Shown here: positions 1 to 9,936 of the stretch, in pieces
How the letters are laid out: each line of letters begins with the position of its first letter
Numbering within the stretch: position 1 is the stretch's first letter
Assembly (NCBI RefSeq): GCF_003628305.1
Contig: NZ_RBZM01000015.1
Span: 33,953-97,952 of the forward strand
Length of the DNA stretch: 64,000 nt
DNA from: Cohnella endophytica
Lineage (GTDB): Bacteria > Bacillota > Bacilli > Paenibacillales > Paenibacillaceae
Direction: 5' to 3'
The notes under the pieces: model-generated
Seen by the model: the letters and a program-made list of their open reading frames with translations, nothing else
Told to the model about the DNA's origin: nothing
Databases searched by the model: none
Program-made: the position numbers and the translations under genes

Positions 1-1256
1 TCCTCCGTATGAACGCTGGATAAGTACCACAAGCCGCTTGGACGAACGAGGACGCCTTCGTTCAACATCAGTTCCGCAAACTTGGCATACATCCCTGCAT
101 CGCGCTCCGCGAACTCTTCGAAAGTCGTGACTTCGTCGCGTTCGATGAACATAAGATGAAAGACGGGACCAGTCCGGTTCACAACGCCGCGAAGGCCATG
201 TTTGCGCAATAATATCCGCAAACCATCCGCCAACCGGATCGCATTTTGCTCCATCTCGCGGAATGCGGCCCCGTCATCGAGCGTCAATTCCTCGATCGTA
301 GCCAGCGCCGCGGCAGTCGCGATGCAGTTGCCGTTGAGCGTTCCCAGATGGTTGACCGTCCCTCGGTCGATGAGATTCATGATCTCCAGCTTCCCCACGA
401 CCGCGCTTAACGCGATACCGCCCGCCATCGCTTTGCCCATTGTGGTCAAATCCGGCACGATACCCAGCCGCTCTTGCGCGCCCCCAGGCCCAAAGCGGAA
501 TCCGGTAATGACTTCGTCAAAAATAAGCACGATACCTAATTCCGCGGTCAGCTCGCGCATCCGTTCGAAGTAACCGGGTTTGGGAGCGATACAGCCGTTG
601 TTGCACATGACAGGCTCGGTGATCACCGCGGCAATCTCCGCATGCCTGGCGCGCAACACATTCTCTAGCGCCTCCGGATCATTCCACGGTAGCAAAATAA
701 CTTCCTGCAGGCTCGATCTGCTCTGCCCCGAAGTGCCCGGCCGTACTTCATCCGTTTCTCCGGAGGTTTCGGCCAACTTCATATCCGGACTCGGGAAGGA
801 GGTAAAGATCGCGTCCGACCAACCATGGAAATGTCCATGGAAGCGAACGATTTTCGTCTTGCCCGTATGCGCTCTGGCGAGACGAAGCGCCACCATCACC
901 GCTTCTGTGCCCGATCCGCTTAGCGCGACCTTGTCGGCGCTCGGCCACATTTCGGTCAGCCTACGCGCGAGTCGGATCTCGCCGTCATGCTGCAATCCAT
1001 AGGTGTACCCTTGCTGCATCGCCTCGTGCACTTTGGCCGTTAATACGGGGTGCGCATGTCCTAGGATCAGAGGTCCGTAGGCGAGCAGGTAATCGATATA
1101 TTCGTTGCCGTCAACGTCGCGAACGCGCGATCCCGCGCCCGAGCTCACGAATAGAGGCGTCGGCTTCATCGCGGCGCGCAATGAGCTTGCGACGCCGCCG
1201 GCCAGATAGCGCGATGACTCCGCGAGCTTACGTTCAGATACCTCGAATGATTTCAA
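1..1256 (-). CDS. Class III aminotransferase (glutamate-1-semialdehyde aminomutase-like), partial
   Basis: PLP-dependent enzyme of the GSA-aminotransferase family; the 3' end runs off the window after 418 codons, close to full length. Start is a TTG at 1254-1256, chosen because AGGAGG lies 8 nt upstream (1265-1270). Visible motifs are GSGTEA (phosphate binding), DEVITGFR and TTMGKAMAGG with the presumed PLP lysine K275; the readable end WYLSSVHTE matches the C-terminal region of the family. It is the last visible gene of the sugar operon, 30 bp after the GH106-like gene. Because the context is carbohydrate catabolism and no heme genes are near, a role in aminating a keto- or aldehyde-sugar intermediate is more likely than heme synthesis, but this is inference. 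Confidence 0.85.
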   Translation of the reverse strand, partial: MKSFEVSERKLAESSRYLAGGVASSLRAAMKPTPLFVSSGAGSRVRDVDGNEYIDYLLAYGPLILGHAHPVLTAKVHEAMQQGYTYGLQHDGEIRLARRLTEMWPSADKVALSGSGTEAVMVALRLARAHTGKTKIVRFHGHFHGWSDAIFTSFPSPDMKLAETSGETDEVRPGTSGQSRSSLQEVILLPWNDPEALENVLRARHAEIAAVITEPVMCNNGCIAPKPGYFERMRELTAELGIVLIFDEVITGFRFGPGGAQERLGIVPDLTTMGKAMAGGIALSAVVGKLEIMNLIDRGTVNHLGTLNGNCIATAAALATIEELTLDDGAAFREMEQNAIRLADGLRILLRKHGLRGVVNRTGPVFHLMFIERDEVTTFEEFAERDAGMYAKFAELMLNEGVLVRPSGLWYLSSVHTE

Positions 1257-1286
1257 TTGACTATCCTCCTAATTCCAAGTACGAAT

Positions 1287-4200
1287 TTATGAACAATGAA
1301 TGCTCGGCTGAGCCATCAAGCCGTAAGGCTTTAACCGGTAACCCGGCTCGTCGCGGGCATCCCCGCGTTCGAAAAACGACCAATCCATCCAAGGATTATG
1401 TTGGCCCGACTGATGGAACGGACCCAGCAGATTGCGAAGGCTTCCCGCAATTTCGACGTCGATCCGACATTCGCCATCGGCACCGTTCACCGAATGGGCG
1501 ATGTCCAGACCGTCTGCATCTTCCCAAGCCACGACGCCGGAGGAATGCCCGTTCACGCGGACTTCCGCGCATACGCCCTGCATTTGTCCTAAGACGAGAT
1601 GGCAGCTTCTTTTGCTTCCTAACGCTTCCTTTAGAGCCATGCTAAGATCGATCCGGTAATGGTAGACGATGTTGCCCGGATAATGCGGATACCCTTGCAG
1701 CGTCCAATCCCCAACCGCTAATTCCTCCGGTTCCCGCACGATCCGCCTCTTCGCGTCGACCGCGAAATCGCCGAGGATATATACATTTTCCATCTCGTCC
1801 GCGTTTCGATAGAGACAAGACAGAATGATCTCGTGAGATCCCGCGCCCGTATGCGGCAATCGCGTTTTCAGCCAATCCCGATCGATGAAATAACCCTCGG
1901 CGCGCACGGGAACATCATCGCCGTCCAATACGATCCGAAACCGTTCCGCATGCTCTACGGCGATATAGAGGTCCGCGGACAATTCGTCTCCCTGCTCGAA
2001 AACGAATCTCCAATCCACCAACGCTCCGTCCCGATCATGAGGATTCAACGCCCAGCGAAAGCGTTGCTGTTGGCCGTTATAATGGATGTCCCGCATGCTT
2101 AGACGATTCCGTACTTGCCGCTGCGCCTGCCATACCTGCATCGGCTCGGACCACGGCTCTCCGTTCATCCGAAAGCTGCATAAGTCCAACGGCAACGCGT
2201 TGGGCATCGTCCTGGAGAACGGGCAACTCACCGGCAACGTAGCCGTTGCTATCGTCATCTCATGTGCCATACGATAAGTAAAGCGATGTTCGGCGGCAGC
2301 GCCCGCGGACGGCAATCGCTCTAGCTCTCCCGCCTTGCGAATCCAATACAGCTTTGACCCCGCCGCACCCCAACGTTCTACGAAACGCATGCCGCCGTTA
2401 GACGACGTGACTGCCGGAGAAGTCTTCCGAACGATCTCTCCCGTCAAAGGGTTCCATTCCTCTAGATCACCCCGGACAGAAAGCCGCACTTCCGCTTCCG
2501 CGCCGGTTGTCCTATCGTTGTTAACGACGAATAGGGAGTAACCCTCCTCATGCTCTCGGAACATGTACAGAAGCTGGGGAAGCTCCAGCCCGTATTCGCT
2601 TCTCAACGATACTCTGCGGAGCCCGTAACCCTCAATAATCGAAATCGCTTTACCGACGTCCTCCGCATGGCGGAAACCGGCATGCCGCTCCAGCGCAAGC
2701 CAATCTTCCGACGGCTCACCGTCGATCAGATAGGGCAGACCTCCGATCGCGATGATCAACCCTCCCTCGTCAGCGAACTTCCGCAACAGCTCGAAGGTCG
2801 AGCGAAGAGCCGTGCGAAGAGCCGGAAGCAAGACCGCGCGGTAAGGAGCGTTCTTGACGAATAACTTCCCGTCCCTCGCTTCGCCGTCATCGGCCATGAT
2901 CGTTTCGTCTCCGAAATCGAAGTCGACGTGCTGCCCAAGCAGCGTCTTCACCGTCCGGACGAGTTCGGCCTCGTAAGCGTTGACGGCAAGCAGGCTCGGA
3001 TCCTCCCATTGCAAATATGAATGCGGATCGCTACCCACCATCGTCCACGCCGTCGACGCGGGATGGATGACCAGCAAATCGCGAATCGGAGCGCCGTCGC
3101 TTAATACCGCCGAAAGTCTAGCGAAGTAATTTTCCATGACGTGGTTGTACTTCCACCACGGGGAAGCCTCGCCGAATACCGGCGGGAAATCCCGTTTACG
3201 GCAGCCGTTAAGGCTGTATAGCGATAAATGCTGGCATCTGATCGTCACGCCCATCGCGAACTGCCAATCGCCGATCCACTTCTGGCCTTCGAAGGTAAAG
3301 TCCCACCCGCAGCAGCCGTAAGTCTCGCTTAGAACGTGTTTGCGTCCGTATTGATGGGCAACGCTCGTACATTGCTTGACGGTCAGCCATTCCTCCGTTT
3401 TCTCGTCCAGGACGTCGATTCCGGGAACGTGCTGATGACGGTAATGCGGCATAACCGCGCCGGTGACGCGCGTAGAGATTCCGAGATTATGTTCGATCAG
3501 ATAGTGTCCGGTAAAAGCAAGTCCATTCGTTTCGCACCATTCGCCGATCTGCCTCGAATACGCGTCCTCGAACCGTTCGGAAATCGTTCGCCAGTAATCG
3601 TGCCTCGTCTTGGCGGACTTCTCCCCTTCCAGAAACAAGTAAGGCAATCTTTCGATCAGATCGTAACCTCGCTCCTTCAGAAACCGGTCGCCGAAATCCT
3701 CCGTCCACGGAAGCCAAGGTCTTCCCTCCGCATAGCGACAGTGAAAGTCGGCGATGCTCGGCTCGTCGGTGAAAATACCGGGAACCGCGCTGCCGAAATC
3801 TTGACCGATAAGCCGTTTGTAAGGCTCGTGCGTGACGGAGAGAAAAGCGGAGACGGCTTCCGGATTCAGATTATCGACCGGTGCCTCGCCGTTGAACCAC
3901 TCGCTGCCGGCGGAAACTTCGCTACGTAACGCCAGCCATACCGTGGCCCCCCCGTCTCTAGCGTCCTGTTGGCGATCCTTGCGCATCGCCTTCGATTGTT
4001 CCTGCTCGGCCGCCCCGAAGGATACGCGCTCCAAAGAAACGAGGGTCGTGCCCTCGCGCAACCGCGCACGGAATATCGCCAGAATCCCCACATCATCCGA
4101 TCGGGGAGGGGCGTCTCTCATTTCCAGCGTCACGGCTTTGGCGCGATAAGCGTCGCCCATCGATGCCACGCGTCCTCCCGCTCCTCCCGAAGGAAAGCGA

Positions 4201-4502
4201 TCCTCGTCGTATAACCAAGCGCGAAGCCCAAGCTTGCGTGCCGCGGCCACGACTTCCCTGACGCAATTCATCCATTCCTCGCCCATGTACTCCGTCTCCA
4301 GCCCTTCGCGCGAATGCATGAAGAAGCCGCCCATGCCCTGCTCCTTCATTTGCTCCGCCTGTCGGACCAGTTCTACGGCGTCCAACCGGCCGTTCCACGC
4401 CCAGAAAGGGCTGGAACGGTATTCCGCGCCCGGATCGCGAAAATGATCGCGAAGAGCAAGTTCGGCTCTCCCGGTCATACTCGGGCTCTCTTCCGCGTTC
4501 AT
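1287..4502 (-). CDS. Large glycoside hydrolase, GH106-like (alpha-L-rhamnosidase type)
   Basis: A 1071-residue protein. The start ATG (4500-4502) overlaps the stop of the upstream GH39-like gene as ATGA; the frame stays open further upstream but that part is a shadow of the neighbour. The N-terminal region has the family pattern FWAWNGRLD, MGGFFMHSREGL and WLYDEDRFPSGGAGG, typical of GH106-like TIM-barrel enzymes that remove terminal sugars such as L-rhamnose. The C-terminal third looks like beta-sandwich domains. No signal peptide is seen, so it should act in the cytoplasm on imported oligosaccharides. The family is assigned with moderate confidence and the substrate is not proven. Confidence 0.8.
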   Translation of the reverse strand: MNAEESPSMTGRAELALRDHFRDPGAEYRSSPFWAWNGRLDAVELVRQAEQMKEQGMGGFFMHSREGLETEYMGEEWMNCVREVVAAARKLGLRAWLYDEDRFPSGGAGGRVASMGDAYRAKAVTLEMRDAPPRSDDVGILAIFRARLREGTTLVSLERVSFGAAEQEQSKAMRKDRQQDARDGGATVWLALRSEVSAGSEWFNGEAPVDNLNPEAVSAFLSVTHEPYKRLIGQDFGSAVPGIFTDEPSIADFHCRYAEGRPWLPWTEDFGDRFLKERGYDLIERLPYLFLEGEKSAKTRHDYWRTISERFEDAYSRQIGEWCETNGLAFTGHYLIEHNLGISTRVTGAVMPHYRHQHVPGIDVLDEKTEEWLTVKQCTSVAHQYGRKHVLSETYGCCGWDFTFEGQKWIGDWQFAMGVTIRCQHLSLYSLNGCRKRDFPPVFGEASPWWKYNHVMENYFARLSAVLSDGAPIRDLLVIHPASTAWTMVGSDPHSYLQWEDPSLLAVNAYEAELVRTVKTLLGQHVDFDFGDETIMADDGEARDGKLFVKNAPYRAVLLPALRTALRSTFELLRKFADEGGLIIAIGGLPYLIDGEPSEDWLALERHAGFRHAEDVGKAISIIEGYGLRRVSLRSEYGLELPQLLYMFREHEEGYSLFVVNNDRTTGAEAEVRLSVRGDLEEWNPLTGEIVRKTSPAVTSSNGGMRFVERWGAAGSKLYWIRKAGELERLPSAGAAAEHRFTYRMAHEMTIATATLPVSCPFSRTMPNALPLDLCSFRMNGEPWSEPMQVWQAQRQVRNRLSMRDIHYNGQQQRFRWALNPHDRDGALVDWRFVFEQGDELSADLYIAVEHAERFRIVLDGDDVPVRAEGYFIDRDWLKTRLPHTGAGSHEIILSCLYRNADEMENVYILGDFAVDAKRRIVREPEELAVGDWTLQGYPHYPGNIVYHYRIDLSMALKEALGSKRSCHLVLGQMQGVCAEVRVNGHSSGVVAWEDADGLDIAHSVNGADGECRIDVEIAGSLRNLLGPFHQSGQHNPWMDWSFFERGDARDEPGYRLKPYGLMAQPSIHCS

Positions 4503-5869
4503 TCCGCAGCCTTCCCGCCGACGGCCGGGCTTCCGAACCGGAGCACCAGTACCGAGTGCCGCGGAAGGTGCAGCTCGACCCGCCCGTTCTTGAGGCTCGC
4601 CGGTTCTACGACGCCGAAGTCGCGGGAACGATCCAACAATTCCCACTCCGCGAAGGTCGAATGCGCCGCCGCGCTCCCCTCCAGCTCGACCGTATATTCC
4701 CGGCTCTCGCCGCCGAAGTTGCTGACCCATAGCACGGATTGTCCCTTCTCCGACGTCATGGCCAACGCGTACAGTCCTTCCGCGCACACCGACACTTCCG
4801 CGCGGTTAGGGTATGCCGATAGCGATTCGAATTTCTCGAACACGCGATAGGATTTCTGCGGAATGCAATAGGCATCGAACAAGCCGCTGTATAGCTCATG
4901 CGGTTGCCCGTCGTAATAGTTGGCTTCGTCGACCGGCGTATCCTGCAGCATGGCGAATACGGCGGCGATGAAGGATGCTCCCTCTTCGTTCTTCTGCCGT
5001 TCGAACAGATTGCGGCGGAACGTCTCGCCGCCCGGCTTCCACAGCTGGCGCCAGATTTCATCGTTCGCGCCCTCGTCTGCCCGCATGTAATTCCATTCGT
5101 TGAGATGGCTTTCCGTCCGGATATATCCCGCATCGTCCAGCAGCTTACGGGCTTTCAGCGCATTGGTTCTGATCTGGCCGGGATCGTCCGCGTACGTGTG
5201 CCACGTGAAGAAATCGAGAGGCAGACCGTGCTCGCGGCAATAAGCTACGAATCCTTCCGTGAAGGGCATGTTGACCATCGTCGCGGCTTGGCCTCCGACT
5301 TTCAGCGAGGAATCGTGGGCTTTAATCGCGGTCGCGGCAATCCGGTAAAGGTCGTAATATTGCTCTGGCGTTCCGGACCACATGCATTGCCGATCGGGGT
5401 TGTCCGGCTCGTTCCAGATTTCCCAATAACGAATGTCGTAATGGAATCCGTTCGCCCAGCCTTCGTTGTAATGGCGAACGATATTCACGCAGATGCGCGC
5501 CCACTTGTCCATGTCGGCGGGCGGGTGCACGTAGTATTTGACTTTCGTATGCTCGATGCTTTCCCCTAAGCGATAGACGATTTTCGCACCCGTCGCCAAT
5601 ACGGAGGCGATATATTCGTCCGTACGGGAGAAATCGTAGCTGTCCGGATCATTCTCGTCCCGGCTCATGTCCCGAAAAATCGTATGAATATCCACTTCTC
5701 CCGGATTGGGCCAGTTGGTATCGTGCAACCGGACGAGAGGGATGCCCGCCTTTTCGTAATAGACGGATACATCCATCAAAGAGCCGTAGCAAACGGGTCC
5801 GTTGTTTACGCCATGCACCCGTTTGAGCGGGGACGTCTTGCGATCGGAATGCAATATGAGATCAGCCAT
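4499..5869 (-). CDS. GH39-like glycoside hydrolase (beta-xylosidase type)
   Basis: A 456-residue retaining glycosidase of the GH39/clan-A type. Start ATG at 5867-5869 with AGGAGG 7 nt upstream (5877-5882). The motif WEIWNEPDNPD supplies the likely acid/base E154, and HLNEWNYM supplies the likely nucleophile E258; their spacing fits a (beta/alpha)8 barrel. A small beta domain follows (about residues 370-456). There is no signal peptide, so it is probably cytoplasmic. It overlaps the next gene by 4 nt (ATGA) and follows the SDR gene by 11 nt, so it is translated as part of the same operon. Xylosidase and iduronidase specificities cannot be told apart from the sequence. Confidence 0.85.
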   Translation of the reverse strand: MADLILHSDRKTSPLKRVHGVNNGPVCYGSLMDVSVYYEKAGIPLVRLHDTNWPNPGEVDIHTIFRDMSRDENDPDSYDFSRTDEYIASVLATGAKIVYRLGESIEHTKVKYYVHPPADMDKWARICVNIVRHYNEGWANGFHYDIRYWEIWNEPDNPDRQCMWSGTPEQYYDLYRIAATAIKAHDSSLKVGGQAATMVNMPFTEGFVAYCREHGLPLDFFTWHTYADDPGQIRTNALKARKLLDDAGYIRTESHLNEWNYMRADEGANDEIWRQLWKPGGETFRRNLFERQKNEEGASFIAAVFAMLQDTPVDEANYYDGQPHELYSGLFDAYCIPQKSYRVFEKFESLSAYPNRAEVSVCAEGLYALAMTSEKGQSVLWVSNFGGESREYTVELEGSAAAHSTFAEWELLDRSRDFGVVEPASLKNGRVELHLPRHSVLVLRFGSPAVGGKAAE

Positions 5870-5880
5870 CGTTTTTCCTC

Positions 5881-6642
5881 CTAATGGAACATCCAGCCGC
5901 CATCGACGTTCAGCGTCTGTCCGGTAATAAAGTCGCTGTCCTCCGAAGCCAAGAAAACGAAAGCGCCCTCGAGGTCGGAGGCGTTTTCCCGACGGGAGAA
6001 GCATTGTGCCGCAGCCAGCATTGTCGCGGATGCGTCCAGTTCCTCCTCGCTGAACCGTGCCAGCTCCGTCTCGGTCAGCACGGCGCCCGGCATAAGGCAA
6101 TTCACGGTAATCCCGTGCTCGCCAACTTCCCGCGCAAGCGCCCTAGTGAAGCCGATGACGGCTCCTTTGGACGAGACGTAGTGCAGCAAATTACGCTGAC
6201 CGGTCAGGAAGGTTACGGACGAGACGTTGACGATTTTGCCGCGGCCCCGCTCTTTCATGTAAGGAAAAACGGCTTGGGAGCATAGAAGCTGGGAGCGAAC
6301 GTTAACGCCCATAATCCGATCCCAATCCTCCTCGGTGATCTCGAGCCAATTTTTGCGCGGATCGATACCGGCGTTATTGACGAGAATATCGACGGTGCCG
6401 AACCGGCCCGCGACCGCTTGGACCATTGCTTCGACATCGGCGCGACGAGATACGTCCGCTCGAACGAACATCGCCTCGCCACCTGCCTGCACGATTTCGG
6501 CAACGACCTGCTCCGCCAGCTCGGGATTCGCGACGTCGACAATGGCCACCTTCGCACCTTCCCGCGCGAAGCGTTGGGCGATCGCGGCTCCAATCGAACG
6601 GGCGGCCCCGGTCACGATAGCCGTTTGTCCCGATAGTCTCAT
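5881..6642 (-). CDS. SDR-family NAD(P)-dependent sugar/alcohol dehydrogenase
   Basis: A 253-residue classical short-chain dehydrogenase/reductase. It shows the cofactor motif TGAARSIG (residues 11-18), NNAG (89-92), the catalytic S142, Y155 and K159, and a C-terminal TGQTLNVDGG. The start ATG overlaps the stop of the upstream dehydratase gene as ATGA. Many relatives are annotated FabG, but next to an IlvD/Edd-type sugar-acid dehydratase and glycosidases a sugar dehydrogenase (aldose to lactone, or a keto-deoxy-acid oxidoreductase) is the better reading. Substrate unknown. Confidence 0.85.
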   Translation of the reverse strand: MRLSGQTAIVTGAARSIGAAIAQRFAREGAKVAIVDVANPELAEQVVAEIVQAGGEAMFVRADVSRRADVEAMVQAVAGRFGTVDILVNNAGIDPRKNWLEITEEDWDRIMGVNVRSQLLCSQAVFPYMKERGRGKIVNVSSVTFLTGQRNLLHYVSSKGAVIGFTRALAREVGEHGITVNCLMPGAVLTETELARFSEEELDASATMLAAAQCFSRRENASDLEGAFVFLASEDSDFITGQTLNVDGGWMFH

Positions 6643-8378
6643 AGGCCGCCCCTCGAAGCCGAACCGCCCTCGAGCGCGGGGAGGGCTAATGCCGTATATT
6701 GGCGCAGCGCGCCCTTATGATGAAACGCGGGTGGCGACCACTGCCGCAAACGTTCGGCGAGAACGGTGTCGATTTCCGACGCTGTCTGCTCCGCGCCTTC
6801 GATGCCGACGATGTCGATGCTTCTCCCCGGAATGTCGATCCGAATGAGATCGCCGTCCCGAACCGCCGCGATCGGGCCGCCGTCCAGCGCTTCGGGACCG
6901 AGGTAACCGACGCACGGTCCGCGCGTCGCCCCGGAGAACCTCCCGTCCGTCACTAGCGATGTCGTGCGCGATAGCTCCGGATCGGAGGCGATAAGCTCCG
7001 ACATGAAGAACATCTCGGGCATGCCGACCGCTTTCGGTCCTTGATACCGGATGACGACGACGTCCCCGGGGACGATACGCTTCTCGAGCAACGCGTCGAC
7101 CGCGTCGCGTTCCCGGTCGAACACCTTGGCCGGGCCTTGATGCACCTGCATGTCGGCGACGACCGCGAATTTCTTGATCGTCGCGCCGGCAGGAGCGAGA
7201 TTACCCTTCAGCACGGCAAGCGCGCCTTCGGGCTTAAGGGGTTTCTTGACGGTGTAAATCAGATCCCGGCGATTCAGCTTGTAATTGGCGAGGAACATCT
7301 CCGCGAACCGCGGCATCTCGTTTTTATTGAAGTCGTCCAGATTTTCCCCCAGCGTCTTGCCCGTAGCCGTTAAGACGTCCAAATGAAGAAACTCGCGAAT
7401 CTCGTTCATGACGAACGGCACGCCGCCCGCGTACCAGAACAATTCCGTCGGATAGTGCCCCGCCGTCTTCGTATCCACGAGCACCGGAACGCGGCGGTGA
7501 ATCTCGTCGAATTCCTCCGCCCGCAACTCGATGCCCGCTTCCCGGGCGATCGCGATCAGATGCATGACGGCGTTCAGCGAGCCGCCGATAGCCGAATGCA
7601 CGCTAATCGCGTTCTCGAACGCCTTCTTTGTCAAAATCATCGAAGGCACGATCCCGGCGCGCGCAAGCCTCATGACTTGTTGGCCGGCATCCCGGGCGGA
7701 TCGGCGAATTTCCGCGTTCGTCGCCGGAATTAGCGCCGACCAAGGCAGCGCGAGTCCAAGCGCTTCGGCCATCGCCTGCATCGTCGCGGCCGTGCCCATG
7801 TACTGGCAAGCGCCGCAAGTCGGGCAGCATGCGCGTTGGAATGCCAGAAATTCTTCCTTCGTCATCTGCCCCTTGTCGACCTCGACGCTCATATGCCATA
7901 ACTCTTCGTTAGACCGCAGGCACGGCCCGGCCCCCATCGCCCCTCCCGGCATATGAAGCGCGGGAATATCGAGGCGCGCGATGGCCATAAGATGCGCGGG
8001 CACCGCCTTGTCTCCCGCGGAGGAAAGTACCATTGCATCGAACGGGGTCGCGAGCGCGTGGATCTCGACCATCGATGCGATCAGATCTCTCGACGGAAGC
8101 GAATAATGCATGCCGCCGTGCGCTTGCGCGACTCCGTCGCAGATATCCGTCGCCGTATAAATAGCGGGCTTACCGCCGAACTGATAGACGCCTTTCTCGA
8201 TCTCGGCGACAAGCTCTCCCAGATGATAAGAGCTCGGGTGGCTGGCGCCTGCCGTGCTCTCCACGAGCACTTGGATCTTGTCGAGATCCTCGACGCTCCA
8301 ATCCATCGACATGCGCAGCGCATCGCCTTCGAAACTGATTTTACGAACCTTCTGGCTCTCGTAGACGCGATCTTCCAT
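6639..8378 (-). CDS. IlvD/Edd-family sugar-acid dehydratase (YjhG/YagF-like) lacking one cluster cysteine
   Basis: A 579-residue member of the dihydroxyacid/phosphogluconate dehydratase family, closest in pattern to the xylonate-dehydratase-like YjhG/YagF group, which turns aldonates into 2-keto-3-deoxyaldonates. Visible are TDICDG (C80), MHYSLPSRDLI, PTCGACQYMGTA (C188, C191) and DGRFSGATRGPC. At the position of the usual CDK motif the protein reads SSAGDKAVPA, with G122 instead of the conserved cysteine that ligates the Fe-S cluster. Start ATG 8376-8378 has a purine-rich GGGAAGAGGG upstream. A role in branched-chain amino acid synthesis is unlikely in this context. Confidence 0.85.
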   Translation of the reverse strand: MEDRVYESQKVRKISFEGDALRMSMDWSVEDLDKIQVLVESTAGASHPSSYHLGELVAEIEKGVYQFGGKPAIYTATDICDGVAQAHGGMHYSLPSRDLIASMVEIHALATPFDAMVLSSAGDKAVPAHLMAIARLDIPALHMPGGAMGAGPCLRSNEELWHMSVEVDKGQMTKEEFLAFQRACCPTCGACQYMGTAATMQAMAEALGLALPWSALIPATNAEIRRSARDAGQQVMRLARAGIVPSMILTKKAFENAISVHSAIGGSLNAVMHLIAIAREAGIELRAEEFDEIHRRVPVLVDTKTAGHYPTELFWYAGGVPFVMNEIREFLHLDVLTATGKTLGENLDDFNKNEMPRFAEMFLANYKLNRRDLIYTVKKPLKPEGALAVLKGNLAPAGATIKKFAVVADMQVHQGPAKVFDRERDAVDALLEKRIVPGDVVVIRYQGPKAVGMPEMFFMSELIASDPELSRTTSLVTDGRFSGATRGPCVGYLGPEALDGGPIAAVRDGDLIRIDIPGRSIDIVGIEGAEQTASEIDTVLAERLRQWSPPAFHHKGALRQYTALALPALEGGSASRGGL

Positions 8379-8444
8379 TATGCCAATCCCTCTTCCCGTT
8401 GTTAGATTCGCTCCTATTGCCGCCTCGTTCTACCGGCGAATCCG

Positions 8445-9923
8445 TCAATCGTCCATCTCGTCGAACGGATAGATCGGCCTCGGCACGCGGTCGAAGACGA
8501 GCGAGCGAAGATTGGCCGTGCTGGCCCCCGGAGTGTCTAAAATATAGATTTCGTTCGATAGCTTCTCGTATTCCGAGCGGAATTGGTTGGCCGACTTCAC
8601 CATGACCAGATCCGCCTTCAGCGGTTCCAATCCCACGCTGCGATACAGCGCCGGATCTCCGGTAAACACCGCCCGTTCCATGACGACGACGGAGATACCC
8701 CCGATGGCGATAACCGCGCAAGTTCCCATATTTCCTTCGAGATTCTCGATGAAACCGTCCCCGAACCGGAACTTCCCGCTGCCGATTGTCATAACCGTAC
8801 CTTCGACTTCAAGCGGAGTTCCCGAATCCGTCGATACCGAGTGCCCTAGCGACAATCGAACCGAACTTCCCTCTCCCGCGGCAACCGCCAGCCGCGCGGC
8901 CGCGGCGTCGACGATCGTCAGCATCGCCGTAAAGCGCTTATGGGCGTTCAACTCGAGCAATTGACGAAGCACGTGGACGCTGTCTCCGGGAGAACCGGCT
9001 CCGGGACTGTCCGCCGAATCCGATACGATCATCGGACTCGAGTCTTCCCGGCCGTCGGCCAACAGCGATACGGTCTCCGGCACAGAATACAACCGAACGT
9101 CGAATGCCCGGCGTTTATCCCACATGAGCGACGCAAGGCGATCGGCTTCCGCTTCCGCGCGCGTACGGTCCTCGCCGACGACGACAATCGAACAGCCCAT
9201 CTCTTTCACGTCGAGCCAAGGCTGAACCGCGAACAGCGACGTCTCGACGGCGCTGCCGTCGCTCTCCCCGATCTCCGCCTCCGCCCATAGCTCCCTCATC
9301 GGACCTCGATACGTCTGTTGATTTTCCGCGGGAACGATCATCGGCACTTTGCGATACGCGATGATCGGTTTCAATCGTCCTCGAATCCGGTCGAACAATA
9401 GTTTCGCCGCTTTATAGCCCGTCTCCTGATAGTCCACATGAGGAAAGGTATGATAGCCGACCAGCGCGTCGACGATATCCACCATCCGGCGGGTAACGTT
9501 CGCGTGCGAATCGAGCGTGATGACGATCGGAACGTCCGGACCGACCAACTCTCTTACATCCGCCAGAATCTCCCCGGCAACGTCGTCTTCGTCTTCCGCC
9601 GACCATGCTCCGTGCAAGGCCAGCAGGACGCCGTCCGCGGGCAGAGATCCGCGAATTCTGCCGAACATCATTTCTTTCAGCTCGTTCAACGTCTGCCTGC
9701 CGATTCTTCCCGAAGATACCGCTCCCGTGTACAGCGTCGGAAGAAGCTCTACGCCCTCCTCTTCCGCCGCTTGATAGAATCCGTTCAGTTCGTTGCGCGC
9801 GGAGCGATCCTCCGCCATCTTCTCGTCCGCCGCGAAATAATAACGGAGAAAATCGTCTACGGTCGGTACCGCTTTGCTGAAAGTGTTGCTTTCCTGAATA
9901 AAACCGCCAGCGATTACCCTCAT
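8445..9923 (-). CDS. M81-family metallopeptidase (MlrC-like)
   Basis: A 492-residue protein of the M81/MlrC family, zinc enzymes named after microcystinase. The N-terminus MRVIAGGFIQESNTFS, LDSHANVT (D138, H140) and the glycine-rich SPGAGSPGDS region fit the family. Start ATG 9921-9923 is chosen for AGGAGC at 9933-9938 and the family N-terminus; the 19 upstream in-frame codons overlap the preceding gene. Homologues often sit in sugar or peptide uptake operons and their true substrates are mostly unknown. A 66-bp gap separates it from the dehydratase gene, the largest spacing in the downstream half of the operon. Confidence 0.85.
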   Translation of the reverse strand: MRVIAGGFIQESNTFSKAVPTVDDFLRYYFAADEKMAEDRSARNELNGFYQAAEEEGVELLPTLYTGAVSSGRIGRQTLNELKEMMFGRIRGSLPADGVLLALHGAWSAEDEDDVAGEILADVRELVGPDVPIVITLDSHANVTRRMVDIVDALVGYHTFPHVDYQETGYKAAKLLFDRIRGRLKPIIAYRKVPMIVPAENQQTYRGPMRELWAEAEIGESDGSAVETSLFAVQPWLDVKEMGCSIVVVGEDRTRAEAEADRLASLMWDKRRAFDVRLYSVPETVSLLADGREDSSPMIVSDSADSPGAGSPGDSVHVLRQLLELNAHKRFTAMLTIVDAAAARLAVAAGEGSSVRLSLGHSVSTDSGTPLEVEGTVMTIGSGKFRFGDGFIENLEGNMGTCAVIAIGGISVVVMERAVFTGDPALYRSVGLEPLKADLVMVKSANQFRSEYEKLSNEIYILDTPGASTANLRSLVFDRVPRPIYPFDEMDD

Positions 9924-9936
9924 CTCGAATTCGCTC

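Noticed and set aside
4503..4787. 95-codon N-terminal extension of the GH106-like protein
   Set aside because: Arg/Gly-rich sequence out of frame inside the GH39-like gene; the ATGA overlap start is better.
5881..6642. FabG (fatty acid synthesis) for the SDR protein
   Set aside because: No fatty-acid genes nearby; the gene is in an operon of sugar catabolism.
6639..8378. IlvD of valine/isoleucine synthesis
   Set aside because: Sequence pattern is YjhG/YagF-like, a cluster cysteine is missing, and no ilv genes are near.
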